From DATDRM01 sp035291705 (GTDB lineage: Bacteria > Chloroflexota > Anaerolineae > Anaerolineales > UBA4823): 7,086 nt of DNA. The DNA lies in assembly GCA_035291705.1 (NCBI GenBank), contig DATDRM010000120.1, positions 1-7,086 of the forward strand, given 5' to 3'. A program made the position numbers and the translations under genes. Position 1 is the first letter of the stretch, and each line of letters opens with the position of its first letter. Below the pieces are notes generated by a model, which did not search any database, was not told where the DNA came from, and saw only the letters and a list, made by a program, of their open reading frames with translations. This document shows, in pieces, positions 1 to 6,880 of this stretch.

Positions 1-1
1 G

Positions 2-1021
2 AATGGGGCTGACGACCGCGGCATCGTCTCGGCCTTCCTCTACCGGGCCGACCGCATCGAGCTGCTGCCGGCGGATGGCGCCGACCCGGTGCTGGGCAGC
101 TCGCCCACGGTGGATTACCGCGGGGATGCCCTGTCCTACAATACCGACGTGCAGAACCCCAAGGCGCTCAACGCCGATCTACCGGACGACGTAGACCTTA
201 GTACGGGCGTTGACGGCAGCAATGTCTTCACCCGCCCGCCGCAAGTCGGCCTGTTCCGCCTATGGCGTGATGGCATAGGGACGAGCGTCTTCATCGATCT
301 CTACCTGCTGAGCAACCACTTCAGTAGCACCCCTGACGCCCGTGTCGGGCAGCGCCAGGAGCAGGCGCTCTATAACGCCGCCATCGTCACCGCCCTGCAA
401 GCTGTGAATCCGGACGTGCGCCTGGCGGTGGGCGGCGATCTCAATGTTTACCCCCGCCCGGACGATCCCTTCGCGCCTGGCAACCCACGCTATCCCAGCG
501 ACCAGCTGGGGGCGCTCTACGACCAGGGCCTGGCCAACCTGTTCGACCAGCTGGTGGCCGAAGTGCCCGTCAGCGCCTATAGCTACATCTTCCAGGGCCA
601 GACCCAGACTCTCGATCAGATTTTCGTGACAGCTTCGCTCCTTCCCGAACTGGTGCAGGTGCGGGCGGCGCATATCAACAGCGATTTCCCGGCTGACTAT
701 GCTGGGGATGGAGCGCGCGGCGCCAGTGATCATGATCCACAGGTCGCTCGCAACTCCGTCCAGCCTACCCTGGACCGGCTGGAAGCGTTGGTGAGCTACT
801 ACGATGCCAATGGCATGATTACCGGGAGAAATATCACTCGCATCCTGCTCCAGCGGATCCAGCGCGCCCGTGAATTCGAGGCCAACGGTCAGATGGATGC
901 CTACCGCGATCAGCTGCTGGCTTTCATCAGCCAGGTGCGGGACTTCACCCCGCCCTTTATCACCCAGACCGCCTCCGATGCGTTGGTCCAGGAGACAGAG
1001 CTGTTGTTGATGCTTCCGTAA
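2..1021 (+). CDS. EEP-family secreted nuclease/phosphatase, C-terminal part, with FIMAH-like tail (5' truncated)
   Basis: The frame is open from the left edge, so the start codon and any signal peptide lie outside; 339 residues are visible. The first codons (2-58) read DDRGIVSAFLYRADRIELL, typical of the endonuclease/exonuclease/phosphatase fold, so the internal ATG at 89 is not the start. Further core motifs are LLSNHF (about 307-324), GGDLNV with metal/active-site Asp (437-439) and Asn (443-445), LDQIFV (611-628) and the catalytic SDHDP (725-739). The conserved metal-binding Glu lies upstream and cannot be checked. After the fold, 770-1018 encode an 83-residue helical tail resembling the FIMAH domain found at the end of surface enzymes. 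Known members cleave phosphodiesters in DNA, RNA or lipids; the substrate here is undetermined. Extracellular DNase is my best inference, given the neighbouring nucleotidase. The fold call is firm, the tail call moderate. Confidence 0.88.
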   Translation, partial: NGADDRGIVSAFLYRADRIELLPADGADPVLGSSPTVDYRGDALSYNTDVQNPKALNADLPDDVDLSTGVDGSNVFTRPPQVGLFRLWRDGIGTSVFIDLYLLSNHFSSTPDARVGQRQEQALYNAAIVTALQAVNPDVRLAVGGDLNVYPRPDDPFAPGNPRYPSDQLGALYDQGLANLFDQLVAEVPVSAYSYIFQGQTQTLDQIFVTASLLPELVQVRAAHINSDFPADYAGDGARGASDHDPQVARNSVQPTLDRLEALVSYYDANGMITGRNITRILLQRIQRAREFEANGQMDAYRDQLLAFISQVRDFTPPFITQTASDALVQETELLLMLP

Positions 1022-1074
1022 GGCCTGAGCCATCTCCGCCAGTAAGCCTTCGTCGGATCAACTGCACTAACCCT

Positions 1075-1102
1075 CCGCCCCAGGGATCACTTCCTGGGGC
1101 GG
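1075..1102 (+). terminator. Hairpin after the EEP gene, probable terminator
   Basis: A perfect 10-bp stem pairs CCGCCCCAGG (1075-1084) with CCTGGGGCGG (1093-1102) around an 8-nt loop. It lies 53 nt after the stop codon of the EEP gene. The downstream sequence (TGTCAATT) has only a weak T content, so efficient intrinsic termination is not certain; it could also protect the 3' end of the mRNA. Confidence 0.6.
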
Positions 1103-1168
1103 TGTCAATTGGGCATCATCCTCGCGGCTTTCCAGGCTTATTTCGGATAATTCTGGTCGTTTACCCTT

Positions 1169-1197
1169 TTGACATCGGGATTGGTATGTGCTATATT
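1169..1197 (+). promoter_or_regulatory. Housekeeping-type promoter with extended -10
   Basis: A perfect -35 TTGACA (1169-1174) is followed by a 17-nt spacer and the -10 TATATT (1192-1197), preceded by TG at 1189-1190 (extended -10, TGCTATATT). Transcription would start near 1204, about 214 nt before the nucleotidase start, leaving room for the leader RNA candidate and terminator. The spacer end and -10 (TGTGCTATA) are the same as in the promoter at 6966-6994. An imperfect palindrome (1196-1210, TTTCACT/AGTGGAA) sits over the expected start and could be an operator, but this is weak. Confidence 0.8.
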
Positions 1198-1210
1198 TCA
1201 CTTAGTGGAA

Positions 1211-1278
1211 GCGATGATCTGTGGGCGCTGATTGGTCGCATGGCCTCAAGCGCGGGGAGCCTGCAGGGAGCGAATTGC
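1211..1278 (+). ncRNA. Candidate cis-regulatory leader RNA, copy 1 (riboswitch-like)
   Basis: This lies in the transcribed leader of the tandem nucleotidase, directly before an intrinsic terminator. The closing stem pairs GCGAT (1211-1215) with ATTGC (1274-1278), including one G-U. Inside, GGC (1242-1244) pairs with GCC (1259-1261), continued by CTC (1245-1247) with GGG (1255-1257) around a bulged A at 1258. A GCG/CGC helix (1225-1227 with 1237-1239) may form the first arm. The conserved blocks CCTCAA (1244-1249), GGGGAG (1254-1259) and GGAGC (1267-1271) recur in the copy at 7016-7079. TGGCC (1241-1245) can instead pair with GGCCA (1285-1289) in the terminator's 5' arm, a possible antiterminator. 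I could not assign a known riboswitch family; a free-standing small RNA of about 107 nt is the main alternative. Confidence 0.55.
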
Positions 1279-1279
1279 G

Positions 1280-1310
1280 AAACCGGCCACGAGGTCGGTT
1301 TGTTTTGTTT
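1280..1310 (+). terminator. Intrinsic terminator/attenuator in the nucleotidase leader
   Basis: The stem pairs AAACCGGCC (1280-1288) with GGTCGGTTT (1293-1301). This gives 9 bp including one G-U, with an ACGA loop, followed by the T-rich tail GTTTTGTTT (1302-1310). It lies about 75 nt after the predicted transcription start and 107 nt before the nucleotidase start codon. That is the layout of a transcription attenuator rather than the end of a gene. Confidence 0.75.
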
Positions 1311-1417
1311 AAACGGGCTTAAACACATTTTGCGGGGGGTGCCCCCTCTCCCAACCCGCGATCTAAGTTCGCGGTCAAAATTCCTTATTCTCAGACCTAC
1401 CTAGAAAGGAGTTTCAT
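1311..1417 (+). other. GC-rich leader between attenuator and nucleotidase start
   Basis: This stretch holds a run of six G and a run of five C (1334-1346) able to form a short hairpin. It also holds a 6-bp hairpin, CCGCGA (1356-1361) with TCGCGG (1369-1374). GCGGG (1332-1336) can alternatively pair with CCCGC (1355-1359), so two folds compete. The ribosome-binding site AAAGGAG (1405-1411) follows in an unstructured, AT-richer part. I see no second promoter here. Confidence 0.4.
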
Positions 1418-4400
1418 ATGAAAGTCCCATTCGAACGGCGAGCGTTTTCCATCCTGATCGCGCTCGCAATTTTATTATCCCTGCTGGGGCAAACCGCTAC
1501 CATCGCAAACGCTGCGGAGACCCGCACAGTCGTCATCCTCGGCACCAGCGATATCCACGGCAATGTCCGCAACTACGATTACTTTTCAGATAGTGTACCC
1601 TCTGGCTCATCCCGGCGCGGCCTGACGAAGATCCTGAGCTACGTGAACCAGGTGCGCGCTACAAATCCCGATACCATCCTCATCGACAACGGCGATACCA
1701 TCCAGGGCAACCCCCTGGCATACTACTTCGATGTCATCAACACCGATCCGATGAATCCTTTAGCGGCAAGCATGAATTCCATGGGGTATGTGGCCGCTTC
1801 AGTCGGCAACCACGAGTTCAACTATGGGCCGGCTGTCCTCAACAAGTACCAGGACGAGGCGGCCTTCCCGTTACTCTCAGCCAATGTTACCGGCTGCCGG
1901 GATTACACTTTCCAACCCTATTGGATTGAAGACGTAAACGGAGTACAGGTGGGCATCCTGGGCCTGACCCCGCCGGCAGTGGTGCACTGGGAGCGGCCTG
2001 AGAACATTGTGGACTGCGTGTTTGGTGACGCGATGGTTGCGGCCAACCACTATGTGCCCATCATGCGCGCCGAAGGCGCGGACGTGATCGTGGTGGCGGC
2101 ACACACTGGCCTGGACGAGACCTACGGCTATGGCCGCGACGAGAACTTTGTCAAGTTCCTGGCTAATGAAGTCCCAGGGATCGATGTGATCCTGGCTGGC
2201 CATGCCCATGCGTTGGTGCCGAGCCAGATTATCAATAATGTGCTGATCACGGAGCCGGGCTACCATACCCGTAACATCTCCGACATCCGGGTTACCGTCA
2301 GCGGCACTGGTAGCGACTGGGCAGTGACTGGCAAATCGAGCACCGCCCCTGCAGTGGCTGATTTGGCCGAGGATGCTGGCCTCTTGGCCCTCACTCAACC
2401 CTATCACGATACGACCGTTGCCTACATCAACACCCCCATTGGCACTGCCACCGATGCCTTCCCTGGGGGATTTGCTGCCCGCATCCAGGACGGCCCGATG
2501 GCCGACCTGATCAACCGGGTACAGATGGATGCTGCAGCAGAGGCCGGATTCCCCGTGGAGGCCTCCCTGGCGGCGCTCTTCACCAATGATGCCAAGCTGA
2601 ACGCCGGTCCCATTAAGCTCAAGGATGCCTACGCGGTCTACATCTACGACAACACCCTCTACGTCATCGAGGCCACCGGCCAGCAGATCAAGGACGAGTT
2701 GGAGTGGACAGCCAACTACTTCAACCAGTACTACTACGAACCGGCTGGCGTGACCGTCAACAGCGCGGTCCGCGACTACAACTACGACCTGTGGTCGGGC
2801 ATCGAATACAAGCTGGACGCCACCAAGCCGGTCGGGCAGCGTGTGGTCGAGCTCAAGCTCAACGGCCAACCGCTGGCCATGGACCAGGTGGTGAATGTGG
2901 CGCTCAACAACTACCGGGCCACCGGCAAGTTCCCCACCGCCCCCAAGCTCTACCAATCCACCACAGAAGTGCGCGAGCTGATCACCAACTGGATCATAGC
3001 CCGCGAGACCATCTCCTCCAGCGACGTCTTCGTACAGAACTTCACACTGCTGCCGCCGGTCAACACCTGGCTGAGTACTACCACTGCCAACCCCGTAACC
3101 CGCTCCGATTACGCTGATCTGCTCTGGACCGCCTTCGATCGTTCCCGAGATGACTACCTGCGTCTCCCCAATGAAAAGGGTAATCCAGGCTCAGATGTAA
3201 ATCGCGAAGGAGGCTTCTTCCTCTTGAGCAACAAGGCTCTGGAGAACCTGCGGGATGTCGAAGTGGATATGTCTGTGCTCAACGCCTACTCAGACCTAGG
3301 CCAGCTTTCCAAGTGGGCCAAGGGGGCTGTGGCTTATGCGATCCAGGCCGGGATCTTCATGCCTGGCAGCAACCAAATCCTTCCCAAACAATTGGTGACC
3401 AACAGCGAAGCACTGGGTTGGGTGCGCGAGGCCCGCTACCCGCTCTACACTTTCCTCTCCACCAATGACTTCCACGGGCAGCTGGAGATCGGAAAATTGG
3501 TAGATAAAAAGCCCGTCGGCGGCGCGGCCTACGACATGACCTACATCAACAACTACCGGGCTCTCAACCCGCTCGGCACCTCGCTCTTCGACGCGGGCGA
3601 CATCATGCAGGGCACGCCCATCTCAAACCTGCTCTTGGGCGAGTCCGTCATCGATGTCTACAACCACATGGGCTACCAGGCAGCCGTCGTGGGCAACCAC
3701 GAGTTCGATTGGGGACAGGCCAGGTTGCAGGAGCGCATGGCACAGGCGGACTTCCCCTTCCTGCTGGCGAATGTTTTCAATACCGGCACCGATACCCGCC
3801 CTGACTGGCTGGTCCCAACCGCCATGTTCACAGTCAAGGGACAGCAGATCGGCGTCATCGGCGTAACCAGCAAGGACACGCCCTCTATCGTCATGGCTGG
3901 CAACACTGCCGGCCTCGAGTTCCGCGAGGCCGGGCCGGTGGTCAGCCAGCTAGCAGCTGAGCTGCGCGCGGCGGGCGCGGACCTGGTCGTCGTCCTGGCG
4001 CACATGCCGGACGTGTATGGCGGCGTCGTCAGCGGCGAGATGACCGGGGTCGCTGTTCCAGGCGTGGACCTGATCATCTCCGGCCACTCGCACAGCGGCT
4101 ACTCCGGCAAGATCAACAATATCCCGATCATCCAGCAGTACTCCTCTGGAACAGCCATCGGGGTCTCCGACCTGCGCTACGACCGCCTGTATCGCAATAT
4201 CCTCAGCTCCAACCTGCAAGTGGTCACCACCTGGAACACGGGCATCACACCGGATGAGGAGATCGCAGCCCTGGTGGCCTATTACCAGGCGGAGATCGCG
4301 CCGATCGTGAACGCGGTCAAGGCCTCCACGCTCGGCACCATCAGCAAGACGGCCAACGCGGCGGGTGAATCGCCCATGGGCACCCTGATCGCCGACGCCC

Positions 4401-4933
4401 AGGCGTGGAAGGGCGGCACCCAGATCGCCTTCATGAACCCGGGCGGCATCCGGGCGGATATAGCTTACACTACGTATCCTCACGATATCACCTATGGCGA
4501 TTTCTTAACCGTCCAGCCGTTCGACAACAAGCTGGTTACGATGACGCTGACCGGCAGCCAGATCTACGCCCTGCTGGAGCAGCAATTCCCGCCCACCCAG
4601 ACTGCCCCTAAGATGCTGCTGGTTTCGGGTATCACCTACTCGTACAACTTGGCGCTCCCGGTCGGGTCGCGCATCAACAACCTGGCGCTGGCGGATGGCA
4701 CTCCCATCGCTAACGATGCGACCCCCTACACGGTAACGATGAATGAGTACCTGGCCACGGGCGGCGACCGGTTCAGCACGTTCCTCGGCGGGACCAACGT
4801 CACCCGCATCGGGGTCAGCGACCTGGACGCCCTGATCGAATACGTCCAGTTCCGCTTTGGTGTGCCCCCGGGCAATACTCCCATCGATCCTGCGGTTTAT
4901 CCCACGATCGAAGGGCGTATCATCAAACAATAG
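1418..4933 (+). CDS. YfkN-like secreted tandem nucleotidase: CpdB-like module + SLH-like linker + UshA-like 5'-nucleotidase module
   Basis: The ATG at 1418 has AAAGGAG 6 nt upstream. The 1171-residue product starts with a signal peptide (1-33, likely cut near ANAAE). Module 1 (about 36-545) is a calcineurin-type phosphatase with TSDIHGN (43-49), NGDTIQGN (91-98), GNHEFNYG (130-137), AAHT (227-230) and GHAH (261-264). Its C-terminal nucleotide-binding domain (QDGPMADLINRVQ, 357-369; YIYDNTLYVIEATG, 408-421) is like CpdB, a 2',3'-cyclic-nucleotide phosphodiesterase/3'-nucleotidase. Residues 558-672 hold SLH-like sequence (VTRSDYADLLW; YSDLGQLSKWAKGAVAYAIQ). Module 2 (about 676-1171) repeats the motif set: STNDFHGQ (681-688), AGDIMQGT (726-733), GNHEFDWG (759-766), LAHM (860-863) and GHSHSG (889-894). 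It ends in a 5'-nucleotidase domain (NPGGIR, 1007-1012; GGDRF, 1115-1119). Both active sites look intact. There is no LPXTG or C-terminal membrane helix, so surface attachment would rest on the SLH part. Likely role: salvage of phosphate and nucleosides from extracellular nucleotides. Confidence 0.93.
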   Translation: MKVPFERRAFSILIALAILLSLLGQTATIANAAETRTVVILGTSDIHGNVRNYDYFSDSVPSGSSRRGLTKILSYVNQVRATNPDTILIDNGDTIQGNPLAYYFDVINTDPMNPLAASMNSMGYVAASVGNHEFNYGPAVLNKYQDEAAFPLLSANVTGCRDYTFQPYWIEDVNGVQVGILGLTPPAVVHWERPENIVDCVFGDAMVAANHYVPIMRAEGADVIVVAAHTGLDETYGYGRDENFVKFLANEVPGIDVILAGHAHALVPSQIINNVLITEPGYHTRNISDIRVTVSGTGSDWAVTGKSSTAPAVADLAEDAGLLALTQPYHDTTVAYINTPIGTATDAFPGGFAARIQDGPMADLINRVQMDAAAEAGFPVEASLAALFTNDAKLNAGPIKLKDAYAVYIYDNTLYVIEATGQQIKDELEWTANYFNQYYYEPAGVTVNSAVRDYNYDLWSGIEYKLDATKPVGQRVVELKLNGQPLAMDQVVNVALNNYRATGKFPTAPKLYQSTTEVRELITNWIIARETISSSDVFVQNFTLLPPVNTWLSTTTANPVTRSDYADLLWTAFDRSRDDYLRLPNEKGNPGSDVNREGGFFLLSNKALENLRDVEVDMSVLNAYSDLGQLSKWAKGAVAYAIQAGIFMPGSNQILPKQLVTNSEALGWVREARYPLYTFLSTNDFHGQLEIGKLVDKKPVGGAAYDMTYINNYRALNPLGTSLFDAGDIMQGTPISNLLLGESVIDVYNHMGYQAAVVGNHEFDWGQARLQERMAQADFPFLLANVFNTGTDTRPDWLVPTAMFTVKGQQIGVIGVTSKDTPSIVMAGNTAGLEFREAGPVVSQLAAELRAAGADLVVVLAHMPDVYGGVVSGEMTGVAVPGVDLIISGHSHSGYSGKINNIPIIQQYSSGTAIGVSDLRYDRLYRNILSSNLQVVTTWNTGITPDEEIAALVAYYQAEIAPIVNAVKASTLGTISKTANAAGESPMGTLIADAQAWKGGTQIAFMNPGGIRADIAYTTYPHDITYGDFLTVQPFDNKLVTMTLTGSQIYALLEQQFPPTQTAPKMLLVSGITYSYNLALPVGSRINNLALADGTPIANDATPYTVTMNEYLATGGDRFSTFLGGTNVTRIGVSDLDALIEYVQFRFGVPPGNTPIDPAVYPTIEGRIIKQ

Positions 4934-4943
4934 GATTTGCAAC

Positions 4944-4969
4944 GGGAGGGAGCCGCGAGGTTCCCTCCC
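4944..4969 (+). terminator. Hairpin after the nucleotidase gene, possible terminator
   Basis: An 11-bp stem (4944-4954 with 4959-4969, GGGAGGGA pairing with TCCCTCCC plus one G-U and two G-C pairs) is capped by a GCGA tetraloop of the GNRA type. It begins 10 nt after the stop codon. The tail ATTCCTGATAT has few T, so it may be a weak terminator or an mRNA-end stabiliser that lets some transcription reach the next gene. Confidence 0.55.
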
Positions 4970-4984
4970 ATTCCTGATATCAAC

Positions 4985-5239
4985 ATGGCTGATGATCGTA
5001 AAACCGTCTATGTCAATGATAAGCCCATCTCGATCTTTCTTTGGGCTGAAGTACAGCACTGCGTCAATGCCTACGACAGCGACCTCTACCTGGCTTTGGA
5101 GCGGGGCGAGGCGGAGATCGTCGACGAAATAGGAAACCGGATCGGCTGGGGTGGATTTGCTGGAGATGGTCAGCACATTTATGTTCATCTCCTGGCTACG
5201 GGTGAAGACATTCAGGACGTATCCGAAGATTGGGATTAG
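4985..5239 (+). CDS. Small acidic hypothetical protein (84 aa)
   Basis: I do not recognise this protein. From ATG 4985 it has 84 residues, 18 acidic (Asp/Glu) against 5 Lys/Arg. It has no signal peptide or membrane segment, one Cys, and an acidic end (EDIQDVSEDWD). It is probably a soluble cytoplasmic protein. The reading frame continues upstream to a TTG at 4937, but that start would put the 4944-4969 hairpin inside the gene, so I prefer 4985. Neither start has a convincing Shine-Dalgarno sequence, which lowers confidence. It is in the same frame as the nucleotidase and separated from it by one TAG stop plus 51 nt. Coding is supported by a balanced residue mix, GC-leaning third positions and strong hairpins immediately after the stop. 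It may share the nucleotidase transcript by read-through of the weak hairpin. Confidence 0.6.
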   Translation: MADDRKTVYVNDKPISIFLWAEVQHCVNAYDSDLYLALERGEAEIVDEIGNRIGWGGFAGDGQHIYVHLLATGEDIQDVSEDWD

Positions 5240-5241
5240 AG

Positions 5242-5274
5242 GGGGGTATTGCAGCTTTGGGCTGCAATACCCCC
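5242..5274 (+). terminator. Perfect 14-bp hairpin after the small gene
   Basis: GGGGGTATTGCAGC (5242-5255) pairs perfectly with GCTGCAATACCCCC (5261-5274) around a 5-nt loop, starting 2 nt after the stop codon. No T-run follows directly, so termination may depend on the second hairpin just downstream. Confidence 0.6.
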
Positions 5275-5278
5275 ATAC

Positions 5279-5310
5279 CCGAAAAAATTCGGATAGGTTC
5301 TTTTCTTTTA
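5279..5310 (+). terminator. Short AT-rich hairpin with T-rich tail
   Basis: CCGAA (5279-5283) pairs with TTCGG (5288-5292) over an AAAA loop. It is followed by ATAGGTTCTTTTCTTTTA, with 10 T in 18 bases. Together with the 14-bp stem just upstream, this forms a plausible composite terminator for the small gene. Confidence 0.5.
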
Positions 5311-5381
5311 GGTAAGCTATTCGTGCTTCGTTGGCCATGTGGAAATGTCGATTTTGACTATCTGACCACAAGACTATGAGA

Positions 5382-5429
5382 TTATTCGACTAAGTAAGGA
5401 GGTGGTGGCGAACAAAAGAAATCGAATAA
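5382..5429 (+). repeat. Inverted repeat enclosing an SD-like stretch in the protease leader
   Basis: TTATTCGA (5382-5389) is perfectly complementary to TCGAATAA (5422-5429), with 32 nt between. The loop contains AAGGAGGT (5396-5403), an excellent anti-16S match but with no start codon at a useful distance. The GTG at 5405 is only 2 nt away and would give a 24-codon reading frame ending at 5479. The region 5311-5481 otherwise shows only a poor promoter candidate, TTGACT (5354-5359) with no good -10. Confidence 0.35.
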
Positions 5430-5482
5430 GGGTAGGTTCTATCATCTTATCCCATAAAGGAAAAGGAAAAACGTATTGAGAC

Positions 5483-5487
5483 GGAGG
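5483..5487 (+). promoter_or_regulatory. Ribosome-binding site deciding the protease start
   Basis: GGAGG lies 9 nt before ATG 5497. A longer frame begins at TTG 5476, but the ribosome-binding site would then sit inside the gene and charged residues (RRR) would precede the signal peptide, so 5497 is the better start. Confidence 0.7.
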
Positions 5488-5496
5488 GCATATCAG

Positions 5497-6858
5497 ATGA
5501 AACGTACAATGTTTAGCTCCCTTATTATTATTGCGGTCTTGGCGCTAACCTTCAGTGTTGCCTTGGCCGGCAATCCATTCGATGGTGAAACCTCAACTGC
5601 CAGTGGCTACCCGACCTGGGACTCGGACATGATCAATGTCGAGCAAGTCTCGCAAACCGGTGCAGGGGTCTATGTGGCTGTACTGGATACCGGCCTTGTC
5701 CCGAACTGGCGCGATTATTTCCCAGAAGAGCGCATCGCCACCGATTTAGGCACAGGTTTCGACCAGCCAGTTACCTTTAAGGCCAAAAAAACTGACCCTT
5801 GCGGGCTGGATGTGGCAGTTGGCCAGCTCCACCAGACCACCTGGGTTGGCTCCACCGGATCGACGCACGGCACGCACGTCGCCAGCACGATCATTGGTTA
5901 TTTCTATCGCAGCAATTCCGATGCCGCAGCCGGATATCCTCTGCCGCCGATCGTGGTGCGCGGGATTGCCCCAGGGGCGACCATCATCCCAGTCAAGGTG
6001 CTCGCCGATTACCAGGTGCCTGCCCTGCCCAAGTGCACGAATCCTGGTCCCCTGCCTGCTGAGCACGTCGTGTTTGGCACTAGTGAGATGGTGGCGGCCG
6101 GCATCGATTACGTCACCGACTTGGCCATCGCTGGCTACCGCCCGATGGTGATCAACATGAGCCTCGGGGGCGATGCCCTCGAGCCAGTTGAGAAAGCTGC
6201 CATCGACCGGGCGATCGCCAACGGGGTGATCGTGGTCGCTTCGGCCGGCAATGAGGGCGAGGCGGGCATGGGTTATCCTGGGGCGTATGCCCCAGTGATC
6301 TCGGCCGGCGCCAGTGGCTGGACCAGGGAATGGTTGAATCCGAACGGTACTTTGCCTCCCCCGCGTTATCGCCTTTGGTGGCTGCAGTCAGGGTTCTATC
6401 CTTTTACAGACATTCCCGAGTCTACGCCGGTCGATCAAGTCTATGTGACTGATTTCAGCAGCCGGCAGTTGGCCGGTCAGCAGCTTGACGTTCTCGCCCC
6501 CGGCTCCTGGGTGCGCGGCCCCTTCCCAGGGGTTCCCGGTTTTTCCCACCTGCCCTGGTGGTCGAAGGGGATCGGAGACCTGGTCGGCGGGAATCCTGGT
6601 AATTTCTACTATGTCGGTGGGACGTCCATGTCCGCTCCGCACGTCACCTCCGCCGCGGCTTTGTTACTTGAAGAGAATCCTCTTCTGACCCAGGCACAGG
6701 TCGAAAGTATACTCAAGGGCACAGCCCTGCCTATCCCTCCTGGGAACGCTACGGTCTATGACCTTTCCCCTGTTCCAGGTTTCTACACATATACCTGGGG
6801 AACAAACGCGACTGGTGCTGGATTGCTCCAGGTCGGCGCTGCCCTAGCACTTCCATAA
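5497..6858 (+). CDS. Secreted subtilisin-like serine peptidase (S8), no I9 propeptide
   Basis: The 453-residue product starts with a signal peptide (1-24, MKRTM then a hydrophobic stretch, likely cut after VALA). The S8 fold runs from about residue 40 to the end. The catalytic Asp is D64 (VAVLDTG), the His H124 (HGTHVAS, 124-130), the oxyanion Asn N252 (ASAGNEG) and the nucleophile S377 (GGTSMSAPH, 374-382). All are intact, so an active endopeptidase is expected outside the cytoplasm. The mature enzyme begins only about 15-20 residues after the signal cut, so the usual chaperone/inhibitor propeptide of about 80 residues is missing. There is extra sequence between D64 and H124, and a long Trp/Pro-rich insertion (about 274-370) between the Asn and Ser motifs. 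No cell-wall anchor or C-terminal add-on domain is seen. It is a single gene with its own strong terminator and no evident functional partner here. Confidence 0.93.
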   Translation: MKRTMFSSLIIIAVLALTFSVALAGNPFDGETSTASGYPTWDSDMINVEQVSQTGAGVYVAVLDTGLVPNWRDYFPEERIATDLGTGFDQPVTFKAKKTDPCGLDVAVGQLHQTTWVGSTGSTHGTHVASTIIGYFYRSNSDAAAGYPLPPIVVRGIAPGATIIPVKVLADYQVPALPKCTNPGPLPAEHVVFGTSEMVAAGIDYVTDLAIAGYRPMVINMSLGGDALEPVEKAAIDRAIANGVIVVASAGNEGEAGMGYPGAYAPVISAGASGWTREWLNPNGTLPPPRYRLWWLQSGFYPFTDIPESTPVDQVYVTDFSSRQLAGQQLDVLAPGSWVRGPFPGVPGFSHLPWWSKGIGDLVGGNPGNFYYVGGTSMSAPHVTSAAALLLEENPLLTQAQVESILKGTALPIPPGNATVYDLSPVPGFYTYTWGTNATGAGLLQVGAALALP

Positions 6859-6880
6859 CCATTAAGCGTTTTAACTCTCT

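Noticed and set aside
260..1033. 257-codon open frame on - strand
   Set aside because: It lies antisense to the EEP gene, whose motifs are clear. Long antisense frames are expected in high-GC coding DNA.
1102..1404. 100-codon open frame from GTG on + strand
   Set aside because: It has no ribosome-binding site. It runs through the promoter, the leader RNA candidate and the terminator, and its residue mix is not protein-like.
1877..2956. 359-codon open frame on - strand
   Set aside because: It is a shadow of the nucleotidase gene, with low-complexity Val/Gly/His-rich content and no recognisable domain.
4937..4984. Upstream TTG start extending the small acidic protein by 16 residues
   Set aside because: It would place the GNRA-capped hairpin inside the coding region and has no usable ribosome-binding site. 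ATG 4985 is preferred, though not proven.
4505..5371. 288-codon open frame on - strand
   Set aside because: It crosses the nucleotidase end, three hairpins and the small gene, and has no domain. The + strand reading explains the region better.
5354..5385. Possible promoter TTGACT before the protease
   Set aside because: No acceptable -10 lies at 16-18 nt. The nearest candidates are 15 nt (TATGAG) or 20 nt (GATTAT) away.
5476..5496. TTG start extending the protease by 7 residues
   Set aside because: The GGAGG at 5483-5487 would lie inside the gene. ATG 5497 gives a normal signal peptide with correct spacing.
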